A stretch of 64,000 nt of DNA, from the NCBI GenBank assembly GCA_036768485.1, contig JAVLUZ010000165.1, positions 806,001 through 870,000 on the forward strand, written 5' to 3'. Below, piece after piece: positions 42,834 through 53,507 of the stretch (position 1 is its first letter; each line of letters starts with the position of its first letter). The position numbers were made by a program, and so were the translations under genes. The stretch is from Mermis nigrescens. Lineage: Eukaryota; Nematoda; Enoplea; Mermithida; Mermithidae. The notes beneath the pieces were generated by a model. The model was not told where the DNA came from and did no database searches. It worked only from the letters and a program-made list of their open reading frames with translations.

Positions 42834-45800
42834 ATGATTTTTGAAAAAAATTCCGTTTTATATCTATTAATCTTTTACGCAACGACGAATTGCCAAAAAA
42901 TCGACCCAATTCGTTGCTATTACGACGACGAATCCGCCCGAAGCCCGCATATTCGGCTGACGTCATTGTGCGGTTTTATCGACCGGTTGGAATACATGAT
43001 TTTGCCACCCGTTCGAGGATTGACCCTCCCCCAGTTGGACTACGAAATTTGGCAAACGCTGGTTCAACCGAACGACAACCGCTTGTTGGAGTACGGTTGG
43101 AGTAGACCGGGCCGACCGTGCGACCGGGTCCAGCTTAGGACGGTTTTCCGGAATGGTCTTCGGATCGTACAGGACTTGCCCCCTAAGCCAATAGATATTT
43201 CGCCGAATTCAATGCCTCGTCTGGTCAGTCTTCGCTATGAAAAACCATCCAAAGAAACGCAAGTAAGTATCGGTAAATTTTTCAAGCATTGCGATTTTTG
43301 TAGTTTAATTTTTTATTTCAAAAATTATTGTAATTAAATTCTTATTTTATTTTTTATGCTTTATTTTTGTTTTGTTTTTTGTATTTTTACTTATTTATTT
43401 ATCATTTATTTATTTATTTATTTTTTGCTCTTGTATGGATTAGCGCTGCTTATGGACGCGAGCAGAGTACCGAATATTCGAGACCAGAAAGAATTTTGTT
43501 ATTTAAATTTTACGTGCTTTTCCTTTTTTCTTTTTATATTTTATATTTAATTTCTTAATTTTTCTTTTTCCTCTTTTTATTTTTTATGGCTTTTCGCCCT
43601 TATATTAATTGGCGTCACTTATGAATGCCAGCAGAGTATTGGAGGTTCAAGGACAAAAATGATCGATATATAGCTCATCTTTTGATGGGTTCGCGTCGGG
43701 GTAAGTTAGCTTCGCTAATATGTGAACCTAGTTGCAAATAATCCATGTAATTAATAGAATTTTCATAATTTCGCTTTTTAATTTTTTTAATTTCAATTGT
43801 AAAACCCTATTTTAGCTTTTTAACTTGTTTGAACCTCTTTTTTTAATACTCATAATTAATTTTTTTATTTGACCACGTCTCTCATCAAAAAGCGCACCAA
43901 TGCATTAACGCATTAATGCCTACATATAAGAACTCTACGGACATTGAATCATACCAGCGGATAAAAATTAACACATTTACTAGCTAGGATTTGGGAATCA
44001 GCGCTTGTTTTTGTAACAACGTCTAACATAACCACACGCAGGCGGGCGAAAGAGATTTAAAATTGATTATTTATAAATATTTATTCAAAAAATTTACAGA
44101 AGTTAACAAAATCATTATAAATTGTAAGAGAATGCAGTAAGTAATGCGCATAGAGACCCCCCCCCGAAGATCTGGTAGACCCCCGAAAATCGATAAACCC
44201 GCTAGAATTATATCTTTGGCATGTTTTTGGGATTTTTACCAGTTTTGCATCACCCAGACCTCTAAATTTGGCTGCTACCCATGTATAGTCTTAACATTCA
44301 AAACATGAAGATAAAGTCGAGAACTTTTTTATAAATTTTTTATAATTATACCGTCCGTTCTCTCGCCCTTCAGCTAAGAGGTCCCGGCAATAATTCAGTT
44401 ATTGAAGAATGACTCTCAAATAAATCAGAATGCATGCATGCTTTAGACGATAATGTTGACATTCCGGATTTGAACCCCACAACAATGTACTAGCTCATCA
44501 AAAGTTTTGATACATTTTTACGTTCTTCCCGAGTTTTTATTTAATTTTAGTAGAATTAATCAGATATTAATTTTCGATTCTTACACCGACAAATCAAAGT
44601 GACCCTAATTTTAGTCTCAGTCTAATCAGTTCCTCCCAGTCATACCCATACTCACTCATACTAATTACACAATCATGCCTTTTGTCATCATTGTTGTTAA
44701 ATTAAAAAAATTAATTACACTTCAGGATATTTAATAATTATTACCGAATAAAATGCAAAATTACTATGCTTTCGTACAAAATTCGATGAAATTACTATTA
44801 TTATGTGTTATTGATTTGACTCAACAATAAAAATTACCGGCCGATACACGCATACATGTAACCACACATGGGCGTGGGGGGGGGGTTGGGGGGTATGCAC
44901 CCCCAGAAGTTGAAATACCCAAATACCCCCCCCCCCCAGAAATCAAAATACCCCCAAGAAAAATTTTTTTGCTTTTTTAGCAATCTTTTGATGCCATTGG
45001 ATAGTGCTCGATGAGAAACGTCGAAAAATGGTGTTTTTTCGCCATACAATCACTTTTAAGACCATTTTTTGACCTTTAAAAATTTTTTTCACCCCCTCCA
45101 AAAATTTTTGCACCCCCCCCCCAGAATTTTGGTGCTGCCCACCTATGCATGTAACGCTAAAGACCGAAAATTTTGGAACCCTCCCCTATTTTCGGAAAAA
45201 TCTGCGTTTTTGACCGGTTTTAGGTGTTTTTCTTCGTTTTTGACCGGTTTTACGTGTTTTTCTTCGTTTTTAAGCTAAACTTATTATTCATTTCTCCTTC
45301 TAAAAATAGCCAAAACCTTACCCGAAATTTCGAGCCGTTATATATATTGCCACAAATATAGTCTTCGAGCCGTTACATATATTGCTGACAACTAAACAAG
45401 GGCATGAGGTCTGGCTGGTCTTACCGGCATAATTGAATTCTCGGAATTTTTTTCGTTTTTTCGTGGAATTTCGATACCAAGTCAAAGTAGGACAAGAAAC
45501 GTCGAAAAATGAGCATTTTTTTGTCTCTATCATCAATTTGTCCGCACTTTTTTGGTCTTCAGAAATTTTTCGAAATCGCCCAGACTCCACCAAAGATTTA
45601 TTCACTGCCCCCGTAGCCTTTCTGAATTAAAAAAAATAATTGAAACGAATAAAAAATATATAAATGCTTTTTATTTTTTACTTTTCAGGAAAAACAAATT
45701 TTATTTGTAATATTTAATATACTGTTTTTTATTTTTTAATTCATATTTTACATTGAAAATTTTCTGACAGACCGATGTCATAATAGTGGATATCCGCTGG

Positions 45801-48800
45801 GATCCGGCCTTAACAGAAGGCGCTTTGAGTGATAAATATCATTTGGTGCGAGCTCAGCCATTTTTTCGCATGGATCGATGCGCCACGATTTTCCACGTTT
45901 TTCCACCTCCGCCGTCGACCCGACCCGGCGGATACAGTATGAATCTGAGCAAACCTGGGCAATAGCCCATACCAGTGATACATGGCCAACGACCACTTTC
46001 TGGGGTCCTATGGGGCAAAGTCGCTAAAAACAGCACCAAGAATTCTATTTATGGGATCTCTCAGATTTTTGAGGGGGCGGGGTCCGCCGGATCCTCGAAG
46101 AATCCAGACCATACATGGACAGCAATTGACTTTTGTGGGAGTGATTGGGCAGAATTGCCAAAAATAGCACCATAATTCAATTCTGGAGGTCTTCCGATTT
46201 TTGGCGGCAGTCCACCGGATTCGGGGTATGGGGGTGACCAAACCCCTATGCCCACGACACACCCACCCCCATGTGTGTCCCAGCCAGTGATCGACCGGGT
46301 ACCCGGGCCCGGACCGGGCCCGGCCGGTCATAGCAGGCCCGGGCCCGGGCCCGGCTGAAAACCACCGGGCCTCAACCGGGCCTCAAATAATTATCGTTAA
46401 TATTTTAGACGTTTACTATTTCAGCTGTTGTCCGTATTTCTTACGAATTTGCTAGCCTTTGATTCTATTTAAATCCATTTGCCTTACTTCTGCCCACCTG
46501 CTCATTATCATTATACTTGTCAACTTCATATGTGCATTCATCTTCTATACAACGCTTCAATCAGAGGCGTAGCCAGGATTTTGGTTCGGGGGGGCATACA
46601 CAAAAAAATTTTTTAAGACTAATTTTGCATTGAATGTTAGTAACGTTATGTACCTATGATAAAATTGAGTTTTTCGACCTTTAGTAGTGTAGCCTAGCTA
46701 ATTTATGGGTTTCTGACAATCAGAAATACAAAAATGTTAATCAGCGCGAAACGCCGGAAATTTTTGAAATTTTTACCGTTTTCATGTAGAATTTACGGTC
46801 TATTGACAAACAGTTCGGAAATCATAAGAGGCGCAAAGCACCAAGGAATTTAGTAATCTTTTACTGTCCTTAACATTTTGTAGCCTGTGAATACTAATAT
46901 TCTGTGATATTTTGCCTGATTTAGGCTATTAAACGCAATGCTGAAGCTTTACAAAAAGAAAGAACAATAACCAGCAGCGCCATGCGCCGGAAAATTTTGA
47001 CGTTTTAGCTCTTTAAACACAATTTATACCGCTAAAATCATACAGAACAGACAAATTAATTTCGGCGAACCCTTTTTCCTTTTCGTCCTCCCAAAACTCT
47101 CGCTGCACATGTACAACGAGATTTTACGGCGGGGGGGGGCTGCGGTGGCGCGCTCAATCGCCCCCTAGAAAATTTTGTAAAAAAGCACTTTAATGTTAAA
47201 TACTATCGCTAAAATTTTCGCAAAATCGGCCAAATCTCGGTTCTAAATTAAGCCCAAAACACTTAAAATTGATGAAGTCCTACATTGTACAAGATTTCTG
47301 AGCTGAAATGCGCTTTTCGACCTCTGCTAAGTATAAAGCGCAGCAAAGGGTGCTGCCAATAAGATATAAAAAAGATGTATCAATGACAATTTTGTTCTTA
47401 TCGTTTTCAGGCCCATTTGTGGCCTTCTTATTAACAAGATATAATTCAGAAAACAGAAAATGCGCAAAAACATAAGAAAATTTGGCCATTCCTTTCATTT
47501 AAAATAGGATTATGTGTCCTGTCCTTGTAAAGAAAGACAAACAAAGCAACAATAAATATAATAAAGACTCGGCGCGAAGCGCCGGAAAATTTTTGACGTT
47601 TTTGCCTTTTTGAACTCAATTTTCTGGACACAATTATTACACTCGAAAAATCAACAAAATTTCTGAAAAATTTCGGGGGGGGGCATGTGCCCCCAATGCC
47701 CCCTGGCTACGCCTATGGCTTCAATACGTGTCCTATCCTATACACTACACAATTTCAATTGACGTCAATGTACGCTATAGTTTGAGTTCTAAAATCCAAA
47801 CAGCATATCTTCTATCCGACCATATCATAGTCGCTGTTATGTCTGAATGCATAAATTTAATGCTCAATTTCCTTTAAATATCTACATGAAACCTTGTGCT
47901 TTTTCAAACCGTGTTTAGTTGCACGTGCATTTTAATAATGGAATTGCGCGCTATTGTATTAAAAACTTTGTTCTTGCTTGAATAATGCTACCAAAATCCT
48001 TGCTAACTACTTAATTTATTTTTAGAAAGATTGAATAATTAACAGAGCTTAGAATTCAAAAATCTTCTTGATACAGCAGTAAGCCTTGCGTTTGACAAAT
48101 AACAAATGTAAAATCGGTCTAAATATGTATCTTATGCATAACATTATATTGGAAGCAAGGCATGTTGTTAGTATATAAGCCCGGGCCCGGGCCCGGTACC
48201 AAGCCCGGCAGCAAAGCCCGGGCCCGGGCCCGGGACCGGGCCCGGTATTTTTGAGCCCGGTCGATCACTGGTCCCAGCCACATCTGGGTGTGGGGTGGGG
48301 AGTTTGGGGGTATGCACCCCTCGAGAAACCAAAATACCCCCCAGAAATCAAAATACCCCATAGAATTCAATTTTTAAAATTTTTCCTTTTTTTCTCAATT
48401 TCTTGCTGCCAAATAGATAGTGCTCAATGAGAAACGTCGAAAAATGGTGGTTTTTCGCCATACCACCACTTTTTAGGCCATTTTTTGACCTTTGAAAATC
48501 TTGCACCCCCATAATTTCCTTGCTGCCCACGTATGGTCCCAGCCCGTCCATGGAACAGCTGACACGTAAGCTGGACGGGCTGAAGGGTTCAACTGGATGG
48601 ACCGATGAAAAAAGTGAGAAAACGGTGGAGAATTAAACAAAATTGTCTTTTCTAACCCATTTTCAGCCTAACACGGGGACCAACAAACCTTTAAAAGCCC
48701 GTAGCTGAGCGGGCTGAATTTCGGCAATTGCTCAGGTTTGACTCTGAGTCCGATCTATGCTTGGAGCAACTGTTCGTTTACAATCGGGCTAGAATTCAGC

Positions 48801-49466
48801 GTCGCCGCGGATCAATGCGTCGCAACGTACACAACGGCCAGAAATAATAACTTGCAAATCGAAATCTCTTGTCTTACTGTAGTCAACCTGCCGTGTAATT
48901 TGGACGATTTCGTGAACGTCGATGATAAAACGAGTTGCGCGGCGCATTGTTCGCCCTCACAATTGGACGGCGTTTTGGCCGACCAGAGTTTGAACGAATT
49001 TTTCTGGATATCGTGGAAATTTTCGGCCAACGTCGAACGCGAAACCACCGTTTTTAAGGTCAAATACGCCGAGGCGAACTTCACCGATTGGAACACGATT
49101 TTGACCGAAGGTTCAAAATTTAACATTTAAATTCTGAAATTTTAAATTGTAATTTTTTTTCAAATTTTCAAATTTAAAGGTCAAGCGCAATCAATCGATA
49201 CGGTGAATTCGTTCTTGAAGCTCGAAGGGAGCCTAAAAAATTACGCGATTCAAGTGTGCGCCATCAAGGCTAATACCGGCTGCGAAAATATCGATTTTAA
49301 AAGAGCGCCTAAATATAAGGTCGAATATTTCCGAAGCGCCGCCGAAGCCACGAAAGATGGACCATCGTTCTACGATTCCAAAGACAAAAGCCAAAATTTT
49401 CCTCCTTCTCCATTCAACTTTGCTCTTTACCACATCGCATTCTTGTTATTAACAAGTCATTTTTGA
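42834..49466 (+). CDS. Secreted Cys-rich protein with two FnIII-like regions and hydrophobic (GPI-type) C-terminus, 4 exons
   Basis: I do not recognise the family. Exons: 42834-43262, 45771-45936, 48736-49110 and 49180-49466 (1257 nt, 418 residues). All borders are GT-AG and in phase. Start: MIFEKNSVLYLLIFYATTNC, a signal peptide. The N-terminal part has Cys pairs (PIRCYYDDE, TSLCGFIDR, GRPCDRVQL). The first FnIII-like stretch runs over exons 1-3 (MPRLVSLRYE, VDIRWDPAL, YHLVRAQ, LSPIYAWSNCSFTIGLEFSV). The second is FFWISWKFSANV, FKVKYAE, DWNTIL and GSLKNYAIQVCAI. The last 17 residues (FNFALYHIAFLLLTSHF) are hydrophobic after a polar stretch and end the protein, which suggests a GPI-anchor signal rather than a normal membrane helix. 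The role could be adhesion or extracellular-matrix binding, by analogy only. Confidence 0.78.
43263..45770 (+). other. Intron 1 of FnIII-like gene
   Basis: The intron starts GTAAGT and ends TTTCTGACAG. It holds T-rich sequence (43330-43880), a family-G copy (44150-44287), a minus-strand family-A copy (44857-45150) with long C and G runs, and a family-D-like fragment (about 45150-45330). Confidence 0.6.
44857..45150 (-). repeat. Dispersed repeat family A copy
   Basis: On the minus strand it reads AGGTCAAAAAATGGTCTTAA, then TCATCGAGCACTATCCAATG. Ends: CATAGGTGGGCAGCACC and CCCACGCCCATGTGTGG. G/C homopolymers flank the core. Confidence 0.8.
45965..46276 (+). repeat. Two dispersed family E copies, the second interrupted by the nested hATs
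   Basis: GGGGCAAAGTCGCTAAAAAC with AGCACCAAGAATTC, then GGCAGAATTGCCAAAAATAG with AGCACCATAATTC, are two successive family-E units. The second runs on to CCCATGTGTGTCCCAGC, where the GTCCCAGC-duplicating hAT begins. Confidence 0.55.
46285..48270. mobile_element. Outer hAT element, 8-bp target duplication, GC-rich ends
   Basis: Both ends read CAGTGATCGACCGGG (left as written at 46285; right as its inverse at 48256-48270), followed by CCGGGCCCGG-type tracts. Flanks are GTCCCAGC on both sides (46277-46284 and 48271-48278), the 8 bp expected of hAT. It is 1986 bp long, of which 1156 bp plus a duplication belong to a second hAT inserted inside. No transposase is seen. It sits in intron 2 of the FnIII-like gene. 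Confidence 0.93.
46562..47717. mobile_element. Inner hAT element nested in the outer hAT
   Basis: The left end is CAGAGGCGTAGCCAGGATTT; the right-end inverse is CATAGGCGTAGCCAGGGGGC. Target duplication: GCTTCAAT at 46554-46561 and 47718-47725. It is 1156 bp with no transposase recognised. Interior features are a GCGAAACGCCGG-type motif repeated near 46745 and 47575 and a G9-10 run near 47130. Confidence 0.93.
48285..48540 (-). repeat. Dispersed repeat family A copy
   Basis: On the minus strand it reads GTCAAAAAATGGCCTAAAAA, then TCATTGAGCACTATC. Ends: CATACGTGGGCAGCAAGG and CCCACACCCAGATGTGG. It joins the outer hAT's right duplication. Confidence 0.75.
48541..48581. other. Hairpin in intron 2 of FnIII-like gene
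   Basis: AGCCCGTCCA (48541-48550) pairs with TGGACGGGCT (48572-48581). Another short hairpin, AGCCCG...CGGGCT, lies near 48698-48717, just before the exon 3 acceptor at 48735. Function unknown. Confidence 0.7.
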
Positions 49467-49539
49467 AATTGAACAAAACGTTAAGTTGTCGCAGCACCTG
49501 AGACATCGCATGCGAGTTAGGCACAAGCAGGGGCTGGAG

Positions 49540-50070
49540 CAGTGGCGAATCCAAAATTTTTTGAGGCGGGAGGGGTGGAATCTTAAATTTTCTTTTATTG
49601 TCTAGAAACGCCCTTATCATGCTTAAAGTAGCGTTTTTCCCGTCTCGATAGACAGAATCATTTGCGATACGTAAAAAGTTATAAATTTTCGGAAGGTTTT
49701 TGAAGGAAAATGCGCTTAATTAGCGCAAAAGTCGGCACAAATCGCCAAAAAATACTACTCATTGTAAGAACTACTAAAATAGTTGTTCTGTACTTTAACT
49801 ACTCTACTGACGTTAAGATGAGGATATTAGAACTCCAAGAAAGAAAGTTAATGTCATTAAATGGTATTACGCGGAGCGAAGCTCCGAGAATTAATAAAAA
49901 ATTATGATAAAAAATGGCTAAAATTATTAAAAAGCACATTATTCGCTATTGCGCCTGACTTGTTTTTTGAAGACACGGCCGCCCCTCCGCTTCCCAAAAT
50001 TAGCCCTTGGGCTGGAGAAGTTGGACATTTCCAAAGGGAATTTGAAAAATTGTTAGAACCCTTTCGCAAT
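49540..50070. other. Non-coding; possible hAT-MITE-like left end
   Basis: CAGTGGCGAATCCAAAATTT at about 49541 resembles hAT MITE termini, and GGAGCGAAGCTCCGAGAATT lies near 49872. No matching right end or duplication was found. Confidence 0.3.
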
Positions 50071-50439
50071 CTTTGATGCCACTGGACAGAAACGTCGAAA
50101 AATTATATTGCCCGACCACATTTTTGGTTTTTTTAACATTAAAAATTTTTAGGCCAAAGCCCAGTCCGAGATCAGGGTCTTGCCCAATAGATTTACTAAT
50201 AAATCATTATTGTTTCGAGTCTTTAAGACCGATTTTCAAATTTTTATTGAAAAATGTCGCAAATATCGATCAGAGTCATTCATGTACATCATCCGAAATA
50301 TCTTAAGTGTTTTCAGACCAGAAAAATTAGGTTTCCGCCAAGGCGGAGAATAAGCACGACAGCCAGACGATACACCCTTCTCTTTATCTAAATTTTCTCG
50401 CAATAGGGTGGACCACAAAATAAAACGGACGCTAAAAGA

Positions 50440-50725
50440 CATGCACGGGGTTTGGGGGTCTAAACTCCGCCAGAATGGAAAAATGAAAAATTTTATGGGG
50501 AAAAGAGGCAAAATGACGGCAAAAAACGGATGGAAATTGAAAAATTCCTCCAAAAGTGCTTCAAAAATTGACAAGAAACCGTGTTGTATTACGTAGATTT
50601 AACATGATTCTAGCGCTTACTCAACTAGTTTTTGAGGCCATTTAGGGTCAAACAAGCTCAATTTTCTGTCCCCCCTACACCGGCTGACGTCCCCACCACA
50701 GATCGGCCATGCTGTGCATCTATGT
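50440..50725 (+). repeat. Dispersed repeat family C copy
   Basis: CATGCACGGGGTTTGGGGGT, then GGCAAAATGACGGCAAAAAA, ending AGATCGGCCATGCTGTGCAT. Confidence 0.75.
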
Positions 50726-51230
50726 TGCGTTATTAAAATTTGCATTTAAATTGAACGAGATAAAGCTTGAAAGCCGTTTTACTTGTTTCTGACACACTAG
50801 GTTTTGGAGGATTCTTGTGCAGAAGTATCTTTCGAGGAAAACATCAAAATCAGAACATTTACTCATCGTTAACATGTGATTTTGCGATAACCGCAACAGA
50901 AAGACTTGAAGGTAGTTATATACTTATGAAAGATTCGATTTTGACAAAACTTTCGTTTGCTGGTTTAGAAAATTACATGAATTTGCGAAGGGAGCACAAA
51001 ATAGGAATTGATAGGCTAATCTACAACCCTGCAATAGTTCTGTTTCAGATACTCATCAGGATCGGGGATGGATTCAAAAAATTCGAGCTCCAAAATGTGT
51101 GGAAAAGGTAGTGGACAAAACACAAATTTTCGATATTTCTTATCAAGCTTTATCTCTGTCGGCATAAAAAATTGCAAAAAGTAATGAAAAATATCTATGA
51201 AAATTCACTTCTGGGAGATGGAATGGGCAG
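50726..51230. other. Intergenic with an unassigned plus frame
   Basis: An open frame at 50767-51111 (114 codons) reads MKAVLLVSDTLGFGGFLCRS at its start. I see no family match and no flanking exons, so it is not called as a gene. Confidence 0.3.
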
Positions 51231-51234
51231 CACA

Positions 51235-51415
51235 CATGGGCGCTAGAAGTCTGGACCCCCGTTGAATCCGTTGGAATCGATAGACCCCAAGAATTGAGTT
51301 TTTGGTGCTATGGAACCAAATTACCAAAAATAGTTCCGAAAATTCAATTCTATAGATCTATCGATTTTGGGGAGGTCTTTTAAATTCTGAGAGATCTAGA
51401 CATACATGCCCTTGA
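51235..51415 (+). repeat. Dispersed repeat family E copy
   Basis: CACACATGGGCGCTAGAAGT, then CCAAATTACCAAAAATAGTT and CAATTCTATAGATCTATCGA match the family-E units elsewhere. Confidence 0.55.
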
Positions 51416-51689
51416 GAAGGCTTCCAGATTTTAGAGAGTGTTTCGATTCGGGAAAGGTTCAGCCAGAACCTCAGCCGCAACAGCTTGTATTCCCATTATC
51501 ACGGAGGACTAAAATTTGAAGCATATGTCCAAGGGCTGCAGTGGTAAAGACGAACGAAAATAATGACGTTTTTGAGCGTTTCTCAGCAGGTCATTACTTG
51601 GCTGAAAGAAAATTTAAAAATTAACAAAAGTTTTAATTTTAATCGTCATTAAAAGATTTGGGTGCAAACAGAGTTCGATTGTTCAGGGA

Positions 51690-51955
51690 CAAAGTCAGGC
51701 TAAAAGCAAGCATTGGGCGCGAAGCCGCTCAAAAAGCTCGGGTTTATTAGCTCAAAATAGTGCGCAAAGTCTCTTCTAGATGCGTTTTGTAGATCGCATT
51801 TTTACCGATTTTCGGGTTAAAACCTTGGACTAATTTTATCCGCCCAAATCTTGGGGACTAGCCGCCCGCCTCTCCCCACAGCTACGTGCCTGGTACTCAG
51901 GCCCCAACCTCTAATTCCCTTATGGCAAGTAATTACTAGATCCGCCACTGGCGAT
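51690..51955. repeat. Decayed relative of the hAT MITEs (right end)
   Basis: CCGATTTTCGGGTTAAAACC and CTAGATCCGCCACTG at the right resemble the 23762 and 60126 MITEs. The left end is not clear. Confidence 0.45.
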
Positions 51956-52585
51956 TCCATCAATCAGTGCGCCGGCGTAATGCTTATACAGCGATGGAGA
52001 TGTTTGTTATTCTGGTGATGAAATTAAGTTCACGGAGTGCTTTATCGCATTTCTATTTGTGGCACGTTTGCTCTTGTCCTTTTTGCATATAACTCGGACT
52101 GTTGTCGCCGCGTAAAACACGATGCATTTTAGCAGGTTTATTAATTTAATTGTACTTCAGAATTAATTAAGCTTGTTGTAAGCTACGATAGCATTTACGC
52201 AACTACTACTCAATTTTTATGCATCTTTCGGGCAGAAATTCTTTTACACACGTCCAAACGATAAAGTTTAAAAAGGGCTGCCGGTGATTTGAACTGACCG
52301 ATGAATTCAACCGCAACAGCCTTGCTTAGCTCGCGCATAAGTCGGTTTAATTTGACTTTGAGGTTTTTGAAAAAATTTAAGACATACCTACAAAAGTACC
52401 TACAAACTAACGCATAGTTGTGATATTCTACAGTATATTGAGCGGCGGAGATCTTTGCCATTGCTCAGCCGCATTTCTGTATCAAAATTTTAAGCCATTT
52501 TTGTAGCTTGATTCAGACGAATTAAACGCAGGAGAAAACCGCAAAGTTCAAATGAAGCAAACTATAGATGTTCACTCGAGACTAA

Positions 52586-52747
52586 AGTCTGTTTCACATA
52601 ACTTCGTGCATGAATTCTGACAATTTTCATCGACAGTAAACCGAGGGTTACGATAAGTATATATCAGATCGATGCTATAATCGCAATCTGTCAGCTTATT
52701 GCGGAGATAGTTTTAAAATTTATGACTGAAGTTGTGTGAAACAGACT
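52586..52747. mobile_element. Palindromic MITE (AGTCTGTTT...AAACAGACT), second copy
   Basis: AGTCTGTTTCACATAACTTC and the inverse AGTCTGTTTCACACAACTTC of the right end give a near-perfect palindromic element of 162 bp. Its middle contains GATCGATGCTATAATCGCAA, the inverse of the middle of the 41167 copy, so the two lie in opposite orientation. Confidence 0.9.
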
Positions 52748-52974
52748 ATAGATGCCTGTTCATATGTAGCAGCAGTCAATACCATTGGACAGTGACCAAA
52801 TTCTTGGTGGGTCGGGTTAGCATTGGCATAGATAGTAGGTAAAACCAAGTTAGAGTTAACAAATGACTAGGTCCGATAGATATGTTTAGCTTATTAAATT
52901 ATATTGTTAAGTACTTGACCACTTTGTTAACTGTTTATTTGACTTTTGCGTAATAAACAACACGGAGGAGAGAC

Positions 52975-53236
52975 CAGACGTAGGCGTGGGGAGAGAGTCG
53001 GGGTATGCAACCCCCAGAAGGCCGAACCCCCCCGCCGCTAAAAAGCAAAATACCCCCAGAATTCAATTTTTAAAAGTTTTATGTTTTTTTCGCTATATTT
53101 TGATGCCAAAGGATAGTGCTCGATGAAAAACGTTAAAAATTGTCTTTTTGCCATACCACCACTTTTAAGATTATTTTTTGACCTTTGAAAAATCTTGCGA
53201 ACCCCGCTCCTCAGAAATTTGCTGCTGCCCACCTGT
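52975..53236 (-). repeat. Dispersed repeat family A copy
   Basis: On the minus strand it contains TCATCGAGCACTATCCTTTG and GTGGTATGGCAAAAAGACAA. Ends: CACAGGTGGGCAGCAGC and CTCCCCACGCCTACGTCTGG. Confidence 0.75.
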
Positions 53237-53404
53237 GGGAGAGACCATAACATAATAGAAGCTTCTTAGGAAAAAAGGGATTTCAGCCTTACATGGAATA
53301 AGAAATAACTTTATTTCTGGCTCTGCTTTCAATTTTGAAACAAATTTCAAATTTTAAAGTTTGCCTCTCTCGTTCTGGGGAGGGGGTCGGGGTCCTGATC
53401 ATAC

Positions 53405-53507
53405 CTACATGCACAGCATGGCAATTCTGGGGGAGGGTAAATTATAAAGCACCTTTCTAGGTCCAAAAATGGTAGGTATGTACTTGTCAAAAAAGCATCA
53501 TTTTTAA
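53405..53507 (+). repeat. Family B copy, left half (interrupted at TTAA)
   Basis: ATGCACAGCATGGCAATTCT, then GCACCTTTCTAGGTCCAAAA. It is cut at TTAA (53504-53507) by the long-armed element and resumes at 56648 with GCGTTTCCTGACGAAGCTCT. Confidence 0.75.

Noticed and set aside
42493..42844. Frames just upstream of the FnIII-like gene as extra 5' exons
   Set aside because: They end in stops, lack splice borders that join in phase, and the signal peptide at 42834 gives a better start.
46285..46350. GC-rich CCGGGCCCGG tract as a CpG-island promoter
   Set aside because: It is the terminal part of an hAT with a clear target duplication, and its inverse is found at the other end.
50767..51111. 114-codon plus frame as a gene
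   Set aside because: There is no family match, no neighbouring exon and no composition shift. It may be real but cannot be supported from sequence alone.
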